In this document: positions 7,879 through 14,822 of the stretch, piece by piece | Layout: every line of letters starts with the position of its first letter | How positions within the stretch are numbered: the stretch's first letter is position 1 | IMG/VR virus record: IMGVR_UViG_3300009154_000339 | Location: 1 to 20,875 of that record | Origin: a virus | Strand: one strand, 5' to 3' | Length of the DNA: 20,875 nucleotides | Translations under genes and position numbers: made by a program | Notes under the pieces: model-generated | What the model saw: only the letters and a program-made list of their open reading frames with translations | Told to the model about the DNA's origin: nothing | Database searches by the model: none

Positions 7879-8328
7879 TTAAGAAGCAGAGGTAGCTGTT
7901 GATGCCAAACGGAAACCAACGTTTGTTACTGTAGCTGCTGCTACGTTGCAATATGTGTTAGCAGTACTGTTGTAAATATTACCTAAACCTTGAATAGCGG
8001 CTTGCAATGTTGCTGCTGTGTAAGCGCCAGTGGGGTATACCGCAACACTCATGTCAACTGTGTTATTTGTATTGTCTACTTGGTAAATTGCCACAGTAGC
8101 AGTTTGCTGAATCTGTTGTAAGATTTGCTGAACTGCGCCGTTAACGCCAGCTTGATTAAAAGCTGAATTACCTAAACCGATACCAAAAAAGTCTAACTTA
8201 GGACCTTGAAGGTTAACTGGTGTACCTGCTGGACTATATGCTGTATTTGCTGATAACTGTGGGCCGTTAAGCGTGTCAGTTGCGAATACTGGTTGTGAAC
8301 CACCGTTTACTAATGGAATTGATGCCAT
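7879..8328 (-). CDS. Probable virion protein, monocistronic and strongly expressed
   Basis: A protein of 149 residues rich in A, T, N, Q and V and nearly free of charge, typical of a capsid or tail structural protein. It starts MASIPLVNGGSQPVFATDTL and has QGPKLDFFGIGL near residues 41-52, a pattern I associate with small virion proteins of marine T4-like phages. Residues 60-80 form a Q-rich helix and the rest alternates beta-like segments. It stands as its own transcription unit: late-type promoter motif, leader hairpin, strong SD (AAGGAG, 7-nt spacing), then a strong terminator. Such an arrangement fits an abundant structural protein, but which one (decoration, tail, other) is unknown. Confidence 0.82.
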   Translation of the reverse strand: MASIPLVNGGSQPVFATDTLNGPQLSANTAYSPAGTPVNLQGPKLDFFGIGLGNSAFNQAGVNGAVQQILQQIQQTATVAIYQVDNTNNTVDMSVAVYPTGAYTAATLQAAIQGLGNIYNSTANTYCNVAAATVTNVGFRLASTATSAS

Positions 8329-8349
8329 GTTATTTCTCCTTAAATGTAT

Positions 8350-8363
8350 GAACCTTTCGGTTC
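8350..8363 (-). promoter_or_regulatory. 5' leader hairpin with GNRA-type loop
   Basis: On the minus strand GAACC-GAAA-GGTTC forms a perfect 5-bp stem closed by a GAAA tetraloop, between the CTAAATA motif and the SD of the 149-residue virion-protein gene. There is no T-run after it, so it is not a terminator; a transcript-stabilising leader hairpin is plausible. Confidence 0.55.
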
Positions 8364-8369
8364 TGCATT

Positions 8370-8376
8370 TATTTAG
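8370..8376 (-). promoter_or_regulatory. Late-type promoter motif for the 149-residue virion-protein candidate
   Basis: CTAAATA on the minus strand, 42 nt before ATG 8328. The longer distance is filled by the leader hairpin and the SD. The motif lies in the only non-coding gap on this side of the gene (8329-8406). Confidence 0.55.
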
Positions 8377-8406
8377 CTTGCGGGAGGAAAATCACAGGCT
8401 TGGATT

Positions 8407-10356
8407 TTATCGTGTCCGTTGCTGATTGGCACGGCTAAAATCGAATCTATTGACAAATTTAACAGTTCCACCAGGTATGGCAACTACCCAACCCTCTTGC
8501 CCAGGATGTTGCTGATCTAATTGACGTAAAAGATCAGTTTTAATATCATGCAACAGTACAAAAGCAGCAAACGCAGCACTTATACCATCTGCGTTACTAC
8601 TAGGGCTTTGTAGATATTCTGTGATATTTTTAAATTTGGGAGCTGTTACTTTGGTTTTCAACCAATTGACAAATCCAGGAAGTAATTGATTGGCGTTAAA
8701 TTCCGAAATAGTGTCATCTTTAACTAAACTGTTTATATAGTCAATGCAAAGTTTAGGAAGATCTGTAATTTTCAATGCTCTAAGTTCAGCTGGATTAAAC
8801 AACGTGTTAATATCTTTGCCATGACTGGCTACTAGAGATTTAAGCTGTTTAACTTTAGGACTACCCATCTTTGTATCTGCGCCAGTAGGCTGTACATTCG
8901 CTGTAGGGCGTATGGGTTCTATCAATAATAGGCCAGGTACGGGATTCAGCTTAACTTTACCCAGTGCTTGTTTAGCCGCGCCAGGCTCTGAATACTGTGT
9001 ATGTATAGCTATACCAACTTCGCTGTTTCCAATCTGCTGCCCTAAAGGACTTGCTGCTGGTATAGCATATTCTATAGTATTAGGTTTGAAAATATAAGCA
9101 CCTGATTTTTCAGGAGGGGTGCTAGTATACAACAAATCTCCCTGTATGAAACCTTTAAAATTAGCGGGAGTTGCTGCTTCTAGCATGGGCCATAATTGTC
9201 TGTATATAGGATATAAATTCTCTACTCTATTAGCTTTATTGCCTTTAGCGGCTGCCTCAGCATCGCGCTTAGCCAATTGACTTTTAATTTGCCCTGGGCT
9301 TTTAAATAATCCATCATAGCCCACTGCAGTAAATCCTGCCGTATCAGTTAGTATAAAAGTGCCGTCTGGCTGGCGACCAAATATTACAGCAGGCGATCCA
9401 TCCCACTTTACACTTACACTAGACATTGTATTATCTTTCAGATGATCAATTACTGTCAGAGCATCTTTGATACCCGCTGTGCCACGTCTAAATACCAAAT
9501 CTTCAATATGCTCAATACCTTTAGCCTGACCACCTTGTACTTGTGGCTCTTCATCTTCGACTAATTTACGCATGCCCTGATTAACAATACGATCACGTAA
9601 TCTCGCTAAAAAGTTAATGTCACTTTCGCCGCGCGATTCATTAAAAGGTATATTATTTTTAGCAAAATAATCTCTAGCATCTTTTAATTTTTCATTTTTC
9701 TTAGGATCACCTTGTAACGCTTGTAACATAGTTTCTACACTATATAGCGCATCGCGATCTGCTTTGTTGTTCAGCATTAGTTTTGCTATCTCATCTGGAT
9801 CACGCGATCTAACTTGATTTGTGGCACGATCAACTAATCCCTTACGGGTAACAATCTTATATCCCGACGCTTTAGCTATGCTATTAAGCATTATGTGTCT
9901 GTCAACTGCTGAATATTCACTGTTAGTAGGAGATGAGATAAAAAACTGCCCTACCTCGAGGTCATCCATGAACATAAAATCAGTCTGTACATACCCGTTT
10001 TTAGGATTGCCTGCTATAGGTGTTTTAAAATGAATCTGATCGGCACCTTTTTTGATATACTCTTGTGGCTTTAACCCATGACTAGTACACCATTGTGTTA
10101 GTTCTGCTATCAGCTGTTCGGGGGAAATTTCTTTAGAGTCTACCTGTAAGTCTAGATCCCCTGAACTAGGCTTCTTACCAGTTGAACCTAGCCATCTTCC
10201 GGGATATCCTGTTTTGTCATTATCTCCTTTGAGATCCAGATCTGTTAACTGCTCAAGCCAATGTACTGTGGAAGGAATATCACTTTGATTGATACGCTGC
10301 GTGAGACTTTGTCCTTCAGAATTTTTAAATACGTTCCCACCTTCTTTAAGTATCAT
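8407..10356 (-). CDS. Predicted bifunctional protein: Pol-beta-like nucleotidyltransferase plus ligase-like adenylyltransferase domain
   Basis: A protein of 649 residues that appears to be a two-domain nucleic-acid end-processing enzyme. The N-terminal half has the Pol-beta nucleotidyltransferase signature: GSTGKKPSSGDLDLQVD (G57-S58 then D67 and D69) and a third acidic residue, D126, in YVQTDFMF. The C-terminal half has a ligase/capping-type motif I, VKWDGSPAVIFGR, with candidate nucleotidylated lysine K317. It also has FIQGDLLY (403-410) at the place of motif III, and EGWVVAI...VKFVNR (E621, K633) resembling motifs IV and V. A region of about 100 residues with charged helices links the halves. 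Family knowledge: such folds add or join nucleotides through AMP intermediates. Inference: RNA or DNA end repair. ATG 10356 overlaps the previous stop as ATGA. Active chemistry is unproven; the ligase motifs are degenerate. Confidence 0.72.
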   Translation of the reverse strand: MILKEGGNVFKNSEGQSLTQRINQSDIPSTVHWLEQLTDLDLKGDNDKTGYPGRWLGSTGKKPSSGDLDLQVDSKEISPEQLIAELTQWCTSHGLKPQEYIKKGADQIHFKTPIAGNPKNGYVQTDFMFMDDLEVGQFFISSPTNSEYSAVDRHIMLNSIAKASGYKIVTRKGLVDRATNQVRSRDPDEIAKLMLNNKADRDALYSVETMLQALQGDPKKNEKLKDARDYFAKNNIPFNESRGESDINFLARLRDRIVNQGMRKLVEDEEPQVQGGQAKGIEHIEDLVFRRGTAGIKDALTVIDHLKDNTMSSVSVKWDGSPAVIFGRQPDGTFILTDTAGFTAVGYDGLFKSPGQIKSQLAKRDAEAAAKGNKANRVENLYPIYRQLWPMLEAATPANFKGFIQGDLLYTSTPPEKSGAYIFKPNTIEYAIPAASPLGQQIGNSEVGIAIHTQYSEPGAAKQALGKVKLNPVPGLLLIEPIRPTANVQPTGADTKMGSPKVKQLKSLVASHGKDINTLFNPAELRALKITDLPKLCIDYINSLVKDDTISEFNANQLLPGFVNWLKTKVTAPKFKNITEYLQSPSSNADGISAAFAAFVLLHDIKTDLLRQLDQQHPGQEGWVVAIPGGTVKFVNRFDFSRANQQRTR

Positions 10357-10736
10357 GACATCAATCCAAGTGATTTCAACCAGGTATCTACAGCAACGGA
10401 CCCAGTAGTCTTTACTGTGACTCGCTCGCCTTTTAATAACATTTGTTGTTTTATCTTTGCCAACTCATTCGCACCGACAGTTCTTTTGTTAGCAGAAGCT
10501 CTGCTACCGGCAGCAGAATTGCCAGTTTTGTCTGCAATATACTGAGCGGCCGCCACAGCCACTTTGAAGTATTCATTCACCGTAGCATTTAATGTCTGCG
10601 GATTCTGTTGACTAGCTTCAACCTTTGTTAGTAATTGTGCTAATGGTTTACTAGCGATCGGATCAGTTAGCACTTTATCGAAACTAGGTATTTTACTTTT
10701 AGCAAAAGCCACTAATTTATTACTTATTTCTGACAT
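10353..10736 (-). CDS. Conserved small protein of unknown function
   Basis: A 127-residue, alanine-rich, mostly helical protein (MSEISNKLVAFAKSKIPSFD; VNEYFKVAVAAAQYIADKTG), followed by a basic serine/alanine linker (residues about 75-90) and a C-terminal segment ending LKSLGLMS. No domain recognised. It starts at ATG 10736, inside the end of the previous gene (13-nt overlap, AAGG about 9 nt upstream), and its TGA overlaps the ATG of the nucleotidyltransferase/ligase gene. The tight coupling suggests co-expression with that enzyme, but no partner role can be shown. Confidence 0.72.
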   Translation of the reverse strand: MSEISNKLVAFAKSKIPSFDKVLTDPIASKPLAQLLTKVEASQQNPQTLNATVNEYFKVAVAAAQYIADKTGNSAAGSRASANKRTVGANELAKIKQQMLLKGERVTVKTTGSVAVDTWLKSLGLMS

Positions 10737-11431
10737 GTTGTATGCCCTTTACTAAATTGTTTGAATGCCTGAATCAATCTAGTTTCTATTAAATCAAAAT
10801 AGTGATCTTCTAAAATACCATCCCGTCTAGCAAGGTTCAAAGTACCGCGTTCATCTGAGGTAATTAGTTGTCCAGCAGCTTGTTTGGCTTTTATCGCATC
10901 CACTGCTGCCCTTCTTTGATTATCTTTCTGTGCTATAGCAGTATTGGCAGCTTGAGTTTGTTTTATTTGAGCAAGAGCACTGGCGCCTTGTTGCTGTTTT
11001 CTTTCAGCATCGGAAGGTAATGTGCCCAAATCCACACTTTGAGCAGTGACTTTCGGAGAGGAGTTTGCATTGGTTACGGTGCTAGCGACCGGCAAACGTC
11101 TTCTTCCTTGATATGGAGCTCTAGATTTCTTAGATGCTTGAGAAATAAATTCTTGAGACAATTTCTGCACTTCGGCTGTATCTATATTTTTTAAATAATA
11201 TTGTAGCGGCGCTAACATAGATTGGTTCGCTGCTTGTGCGATATTGATGGGAGAGGTCGGTTGTCCCGCGGTGACATTATATCCCTTCTTGGCCAATTTT
11301 GCTGCTGCTTTGGCGGCGATGGCATTATTTTGTTTTGCTCTAGCCATGGCAAGTTGCGTCGGAGAGCCTAATCCTAACCCAATCTTCAAATTAGTTCCCA
11401 TTGAAGAGATACTGTCTTTGACACCAGACAA
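10724..11431 (-). CDS. Alanine/glutamine-rich basic protein of unknown function
   Basis: A protein of 235 residues dominated by A, Q, K and N, with long low-complexity helices (AKQNNAIAAKAAAKLAKKGY; QGASALAQIKQTQAANTAIA) and a basic patch (KKSRAPYQGRRRLP). The C-terminus (DHYFDLIETRLIQAFKQF) is more globular. Composition suits a virion-associated or DNA-packing protein, but that is only a guess. The start is TTG 11431, supported by GAGG about 8 nt upstream; the nearest in-frame ATG is at codon 11 (11401). It overlaps the next gene by 13 nt. Confidence 0.68.
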   Translation of the reverse strand: MSGVKDSISSMGTNLKIGLGLGSPTQLAMARAKQNNAIAAKAAAKLAKKGYNVTAGQPTSPINIAQAANQSMLAPLQYYLKNIDTAEVQKLSQEFISQASKKSRAPYQGRRRLPVASTVTNANSSPKVTAQSVDLGTLPSDAERKQQQGASALAQIKQTQAANTAIAQKDNQRRAAVDAIKAKQAAGQLITSDERGTLNLARRDGILEDHYFDLIETRLIQAFKQFSKGHTTCQK

Positions 11432-11456
11432 CAGACCTTCCTCGACTTTTATTTTT

Positions 11457-11714
11457 TTAGTTAGCTAATGTATTTGCATCAGTTTTCCTTACCGTGCGAG
11501 TAAACTTTCCCGGATCTCTTAGTTTAATAGCATTTAACAATTTGCGTGTAAGATTCTCAGCATGCTCGGGAGCGTAGGCCGTATCAATCTCTTCCAATAG
11601 TCTAATAGCACTTGAAATAACGTTCATAGCACGATTTTCGATAACATGTTTTTTGTCTCGTTCTATGTATAAACTTTCTAGTTCTTCTAAAATACTACGT
11701 GTCTTTTTTTGCAT
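11457..11714 (-). CDS. Small conserved helical protein of unknown function
   Basis: An 85-residue, charged, all-helical protein (RSILEELESLYIERDKKHVI; SAIRLLEEIDTAYAPEHAEN) ending in a basic segment (PGKFTRTVRKTDAN). No domain is recognised, though similar short proteins occur in marine T4-like phages by my recollection. ATG 11714 has an AAGG about 11 nt upstream and an ATAAATA motif 20 nt upstream. It begins a new transcription block after the gp41 C-terminal gene. Confidence 0.72.
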   Translation of the reverse strand: MQKKTRSILEELESLYIERDKKHVIENRAMNVISSAIRLLEEIDTAYAPEHAENLTRKLLNAIKLRDPGKFTRTVRKTDANTLAN

Positions 11715-11733
11715 TGGGCAGGAACCTTTAAAG

Positions 11734-11740
11734 TATTTAT
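11734..11740 (-). promoter_or_regulatory. Late-type promoter motif
   Basis: ATAAATA (context CAATAAATAC) on the minus strand, 20 nt before ATG 11714. It lies in the 51-nt gap after the gp41 C-terminal gene and resembles the T4 late consensus. Confidence 0.5.
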
Positions 11741-11765
11741 TGAATAATGGCTTATAAATTTCAAA

Positions 11766-13091
11766 TCATCCCTGTTTTATTTGTCCCAATAGCTGTTTTA
11801 ATTTATTACTCTGTACTTCAGCAGTGATCTTGCCCGACTCTTCTTGTGAATCATCTACTACTTTGCTCTGAGTTTTAATACTGTTAAAAATATTAGGTTT
11901 ATTATAAGCAGATACAGCACCAGCATCTTCTGGTAAATCAGTAATTCGCATGGTTTCGATGTTATATTCTAACTCAACTTTTTGCCCAGTACCGTTACTG
12001 GTACGTGTTTTCATACATTGTAACTGATATCTTCCTCGCTCTTTCATAGCGCGGCTAGTAAAGATGCCGAACACGTTATCAGCTGTGTTTATCTTACTGA
12101 TTCCGCCAGATATATGACTATGATCGTATTCAATTTCTTCCACGCTGCTGCGATTTAACTGACTAGCTGTAACCAATAATACATTAAGCTCTTTGGCTAA
12201 ATTCCTCAATTCTTCACTGACATATTTGTCTTTGATAAACAAGTCATTTGGACTCACCTTAGTAGATACCGGCATCAATAAATCTAGATAATCCATCATC
12301 ACAAAGTCAATCTTCATGCCTGTCTGTACTTGAACTTCTTTGATATAACTTCGCACATCATTAATATTACTCTGTGCCGGCAATGCTTTCATACGATATT
12401 TGCCGGCTTTTTTACCAAACATCTTAACTTTTAATTCTGCGGTTTCCAGATCTTTTCTGATGTCTTTTGTGGACATTCCGGATAGCATGGCATCAGTTCT
12501 TAATCCACATAATTCTTCACTAAGCTCTAAACTTATATAAACTCCGCTTAATCCTTGTTCTAGCCAGCTCAATGCTATATTCATCATCACGAGACTTTTA
12601 CCCGAATTATGACTACATATACCATTAGTATAGTATCTATGATTATCATGATTAACCGAAAGATCATATACTTTAGTTTGTTTACTTTGCGGAAGAATAT
12701 TGATTACAGTATCTACACCGTTTTCCGAAAGCAAAGTACTTCCAATCGGAATATCACGAGCATAATGCCATTGCTGATCGGGAGATTGATATAAATGATC
12801 ATGACTCGCAACAATCTTTTTACCTGAAGCAAACTCAAAGGTATATAAATCCTTTTTAACTTTTTCAATACAATCCAACACAGGAACCCAACCATCTGGA
12901 CTAGATACAAGTATATTGTTTTCATGTACTTTTCCCATTAAGCTACCTATTGGTACCTGCTTAGGCTGTGTGAGATTGTACAATTTAACAACTTTTTCGG
13001 GCTTGCCTTTTGCGTATGTATCAATTTGAGCATAGGTATAAAACTGTTTTAAATAAGCAAGCTCAGTTGATAAATTTTCATAGTAGTTCAT
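11766..13091 (-). CDS. gp41 (C-terminal half): C-terminal split intein fused to gp41-type replicative helicase C-terminal half
   Basis: A 441-residue precursor. Residues 1-162 are the C-intein (KKIVASHDHL, block B with H99; KVYDLSV...TNGICSHN, blocks F/G with H161 and N162). Residues 163-441 are the C-extein, starting SGKSLVMMNIALSW, the second half of a Walker A loop. Further helicase motifs are IDFVMMDYLDLL (Walker B), LLVTASQLNR (motif H3) and SRAMKERGRYQLQCMKTRTS (arginine finger region), typical of the T4 gp41/DnaB RecA-like core. Joined to the N-extein encoded at 14274-14843 it gives GGSG+SGKS, a complete P-loop, and a protein of about 462-469 residues (T4 gp41 is 475). Without splicing this half cannot bind ATP normally. 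ATG 13091 lies inside the end of the endonuclease gene (14-nt overlap), so translation is probably coupled. Confidence 0.92.
   Translation of the reverse strand: MNYYENLSTELAYLKQFYTYAQIDTYAKGKPEKVVKLYNLTQPKQVPIGSLMGKVHENNILVSSPDGWVPVLDCIEKVKKDLYTFEFASGKKIVASHDHLYQSPDQQWHYARDIPIGSTLLSENGVDTVINILPQSKQTKVYDLSVNHDNHRYYTNGICSHNSGKSLVMMNIALSWLEQGLSGVYISLELSEELCGLRTDAMLSGMSTKDIRKDLETAELKVKMFGKKAGKYRMKALPAQSNINDVRSYIKEVQVQTGMKIDFVMMDYLDLLMPVSTKVSPNDLFIKDKYVSEELRNLAKELNVLLVTASQLNRSSVEEIEYDHSHISGGISKINTADNVFGIFTSRAMKERGRYQLQCMKTRTSNGTGQKVELEYNIETMRITDLPEDAGAVSAYNKPNIFNSIKTQSKVVDDSQEESGKITAEVQSNKLKQLLGQIKQG
12606..13091 (-). other. C-terminal fragment of an asymmetric split intein (162 residues)
   Basis: This segment encodes all of the intein after the first block. 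The first ~55 residues have no clear counterpart in short C-inteins. NILVSSPDGW (59-68) to VASHDHL matches the usual beta-strand core, and the C-terminus RYYTNGICSHN carries the penultimate His and terminal Asn needed for Asn cyclisation. The next codon is Ser, a valid +1 nucleophile. No endonuclease motifs are embedded. Confidence 0.9.
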
Positions 13092-14175
13092 TGATCGTAA
13101 ACCTTTTGTTAAATAAATCGTCGCACCACATTACTACATACATTACGTCTGGATATTTTTCTAAAATATGATTTCGTTTTGCTAAATCATTTTTATAAGA
13201 CTCGCCATATGTACCCAAATGTGTTAAAGTTCTTTGGCCTATTGTAATTGGAACATGTTCTAATTCATCTCGGTAATCTGAAAAGTTGATATGCCCTGGG
13301 CCGTGGAATTCAAAAATAAGTTTTAACTTTTTGTGTGTCTCGTCTTCGTATACTGCCAAATCATATCGTCTATAACCAACATTGGAAATATTCTGCCAAA
13401 ATTGTTCACTCGGAGCTCCAAATCTACAACATAATATATTAATATCATTTGCAGCAATAAATCCGCGTATTGCTTGCATTTCCTTGCCATTTGGATTGAA
13501 TGACATTGGCAAGGTAACCATGGCATGCTGGTATCTGTCTTTAGTTTTCCATGTTTCTTTACGTTTATCAATAGATTGCTGATGTCGTAATGTGCCTTCT
13601 TCTATACCGTATCTATCAATGAAAAATGCAAGATCACGTTTTTGAAAATTAGAAACTATATCAATTGCCTCGTCTTCTGAGTAGCCATTACGAATCCAAT
13701 AGTCTTTCGACCTCACAGAATATAGCCCGGTTCCTTTACTCATTGCTCCAAATTTTCTACCTCTTTCTTGCTGTACTTTTTTAATCTTTTGAGTTATTTC
13801 CTCTTCGCTTAACCCAGAATCAGCCCAGCCTTCTCTAGTATTCTTTAACTGTTTTTTAAGTCGATCTACCATCGAGGTATGAGTTGTTTTCCAGTTGTCG
13901 CCGTACATTAATTTATGCCATTCAAGGCCATTGGCTTGACATTTAGACAAAGCCTCTCTCCTAGCTACCCAGTCTCCCAACGAATTAACTATCCAAATAG
14001 CTATATTTTTTCTCCATACCCCTGATCTATCTTCGTCGGGATATTCATTAAAAAACTCAGCTAACATCGCTTCTTCCTCGGCACTAGGAACATATCCAAT
14101 TGGCAATATATTCCTTACTTGTTTTAATCCCATAAAAAAATCTACTGTACTTTTTTTGTTTCCATGCGGTTTCAT
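13078..14175 (-). CDS. Free-standing Vsr-like (PD-(D/E)XK / EDxHD type) homing endonuclease between the gp41 halves
   Basis: A protein of 365 residues, predicted to cut gp41 alleles lacking the insertion and so spread this fractured locus. The C-terminal domain has the Vsr-like core: YRRYDLAVYED (D272), FEFHGPGH (E289, H291, H295), then KNDLAKRNHILEKYP and a final strand VMYVVMWCDD. Upstream, two related units, WADSGLSEEEITQ (117-129) and WIRNGYSEDEAID (160-172), each followed by helix and Q-[KE]-[RE], look like DNA-recognition repeats. Free-standing endonucleases of this family located between split-intein halves are known from marine metagenome 'fractured genes'. ATG 14175 has AGGAGAG about 4-6 nt upstream, just after a hairpin carrying a late-type promoter. 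The gene ends inside the start of the gp41 C-terminal gene. Confidence 0.85.
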   Translation of the reverse strand: MKPHGNKKSTVDFFMGLKQVRNILPIGYVPSAEEEAMLAEFFNEYPDEDRSGVWRKNIAIWIVNSLGDWVARREALSKCQANGLEWHKLMYGDNWKTTHTSMVDRLKKQLKNTREGWADSGLSEEEITQKIKKVQQERGRKFGAMSKGTGLYSVRSKDYWIRNGYSEDEAIDIVSNFQKRDLAFFIDRYGIEEGTLRHQQSIDKRKETWKTKDRYQHAMVTLPMSFNPNGKEMQAIRGFIAANDINILCCRFGAPSEQFWQNISNVGYRRYDLAVYEDETHKKLKLIFEFHGPGHINFSDYRDELEHVPITIGQRTLTHLGTYGESYKNDLAKRNHILEKYPDVMYVVMWCDDLFNKRFTINELL

Positions 14176-14186
14176 CGTTCTCTCCT

Positions 14187-14210
14187 GTAAGCATATTTAT
14201 TTATGCTTAC
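14187..14210 (-). promoter_or_regulatory. Perfect hairpin carrying a late-type promoter before the homing endonuclease gene
   Basis: Arms 14187-14195 and 14202-14210 form a perfect 9-bp inverted repeat (GTAAGCATA / TATGCTTAC) with a 6-nt loop. On the minus strand it contains CATAAATA (14205-14198), close to the T4 late element and 23 nt before ATG 14175. The SD follows the stem directly. Readthrough transcripts would fold the hairpin beside the SD, while a late transcript starting within it would not. This matches the control logic known for T4 I-TevI. Confidence 0.7.
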
Positions 14211-14213
14211 GGT

Positions 14214-14273
14214 TTAGGAATAGGGTATAATTGGTAATTCAACGATAGTAACCATAGTATCAGCAGTTACACA
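14214..14273 (-). other. N-terminal fragment of an asymmetric split intein (19 residues plus stop)
   Basis: CVTADTMVTIVELPIIPYS: Cys1 and the CxxxDTxV pattern are intein block A. The fragment stops within the first strands, long before block B. It resembles in size the ~25-residue N-intein of the atypical AceL-TerL split intein rather than the ~90-100-residue N-inteins of the usual split gp41 or DnaE inteins. Confidence 0.88.
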
Positions 14274-14822
14274 CCCACTGCCACCGGCAAACACGTTTAA
14301 TTCGCCACGGCTAAATCCACCATATAGTATCTTATCGAGACTTGGCCATCCTGTGCTGACCTGTCCGCCGCTGTTAAAATATCTATTATTTCGTTCAGAA
14401 GGACTATCAAAATAGTCAGTGCCCATGTCTTTCTGTAGGCTTATCTGTACAGCATCTTTGATGAGTTTTTCCACTGGGCCAAAATCACCTTTTTCCAATA
14501 GATCATACGATTTGAGGATAGCCCTCGATAATTCTTCACGTTTTGTAAATCCCTCAAATTCTTCCATGAACCATTCGATAGTTCCGTCTGGTAGTTCGGA
14601 TAGCTTAGAGAGACTGACCCCTGTAGCCGCAGATACTTGTTCAAATATCGGCAATGCTCCATGCTCATCATAATGTGTTTTAACAAATTTTGCTGCCGAC
14701 TGTAAACCTTTGTCAAAGTTAGCGGGATTATAGATATTTTGTACCCGAACAAATGACTCAGCATCATTTAAGAGTATTTCCAAGAATAATTTCTGAACTT
14801 CAAGCCCGTAATCGTTTAACAA
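14214..14822 (-). CDS. gp41 (N-terminal half): gp41-type replicative helicase N-terminal half fused to a 19-residue N-intein
   Basis: Encodes the N-terminal domain and the first half of the Walker A loop of the replicative DNA helicase. The extein ends TGWPSLDKILYGGFSRGELN then VFAGGSG, the conserved lead-in to the P-loop of T4 gp41/DnaB proteins. It is followed by CVTADTMVTIVELPIIPYS and a stop. The catalytic Cys1 codon is at 14273-14271. The half-protein lacks GKS and must be joined to the 11766-13091 product. The gene overlaps the end of the primase gene, as expected for the gp61-gp41 pair. Only TTG starts are available: TTG 14822 has AGGA 6 nt upstream and is chosen, giving a 183-residue extein; TTG 14843 (190 residues) lacks an SD. 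Confidence 0.9.
   Translation of the reverse strand: MLNDYGLEVQKLFLEILLNDAESFVRVQNIYNPANFDKGLQSAAKFVKTHYDEHGALPIFEQVSAATGVSLSKLSELPDGTIEWFMEEFEGFTKREELSRAILKSYDLLEKGDFGPVEKLIKDAVQISLQKDMGTDYFDSPSERNNRYFNSGGQVSTGWPSLDKILYGGFSRGELNVFAGGSGCVTADTMVTIVELPIIPYS

Noticed and set aside
8350-8363. Leader hairpin called as a terminator for the nucleotidyltransferase/ligase gene
   Set aside because: The stem is only 5 bp and no T-run follows it.
14214-14273. Reading the helicase N-half as simply truncated by a frameshift
   Set aside because: The residues after GGSG are a clean intein block A starting with Cys, and the matching C-intein with HN/S junction is present downstream; a plain frameshift would not create both.
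14441-14767. A 108-residue minus-strand frame overlapping the helicase N-half
   Set aside because: It lies in another frame of a gene with clear gp41 homology and has no SD or recognisable sequence.
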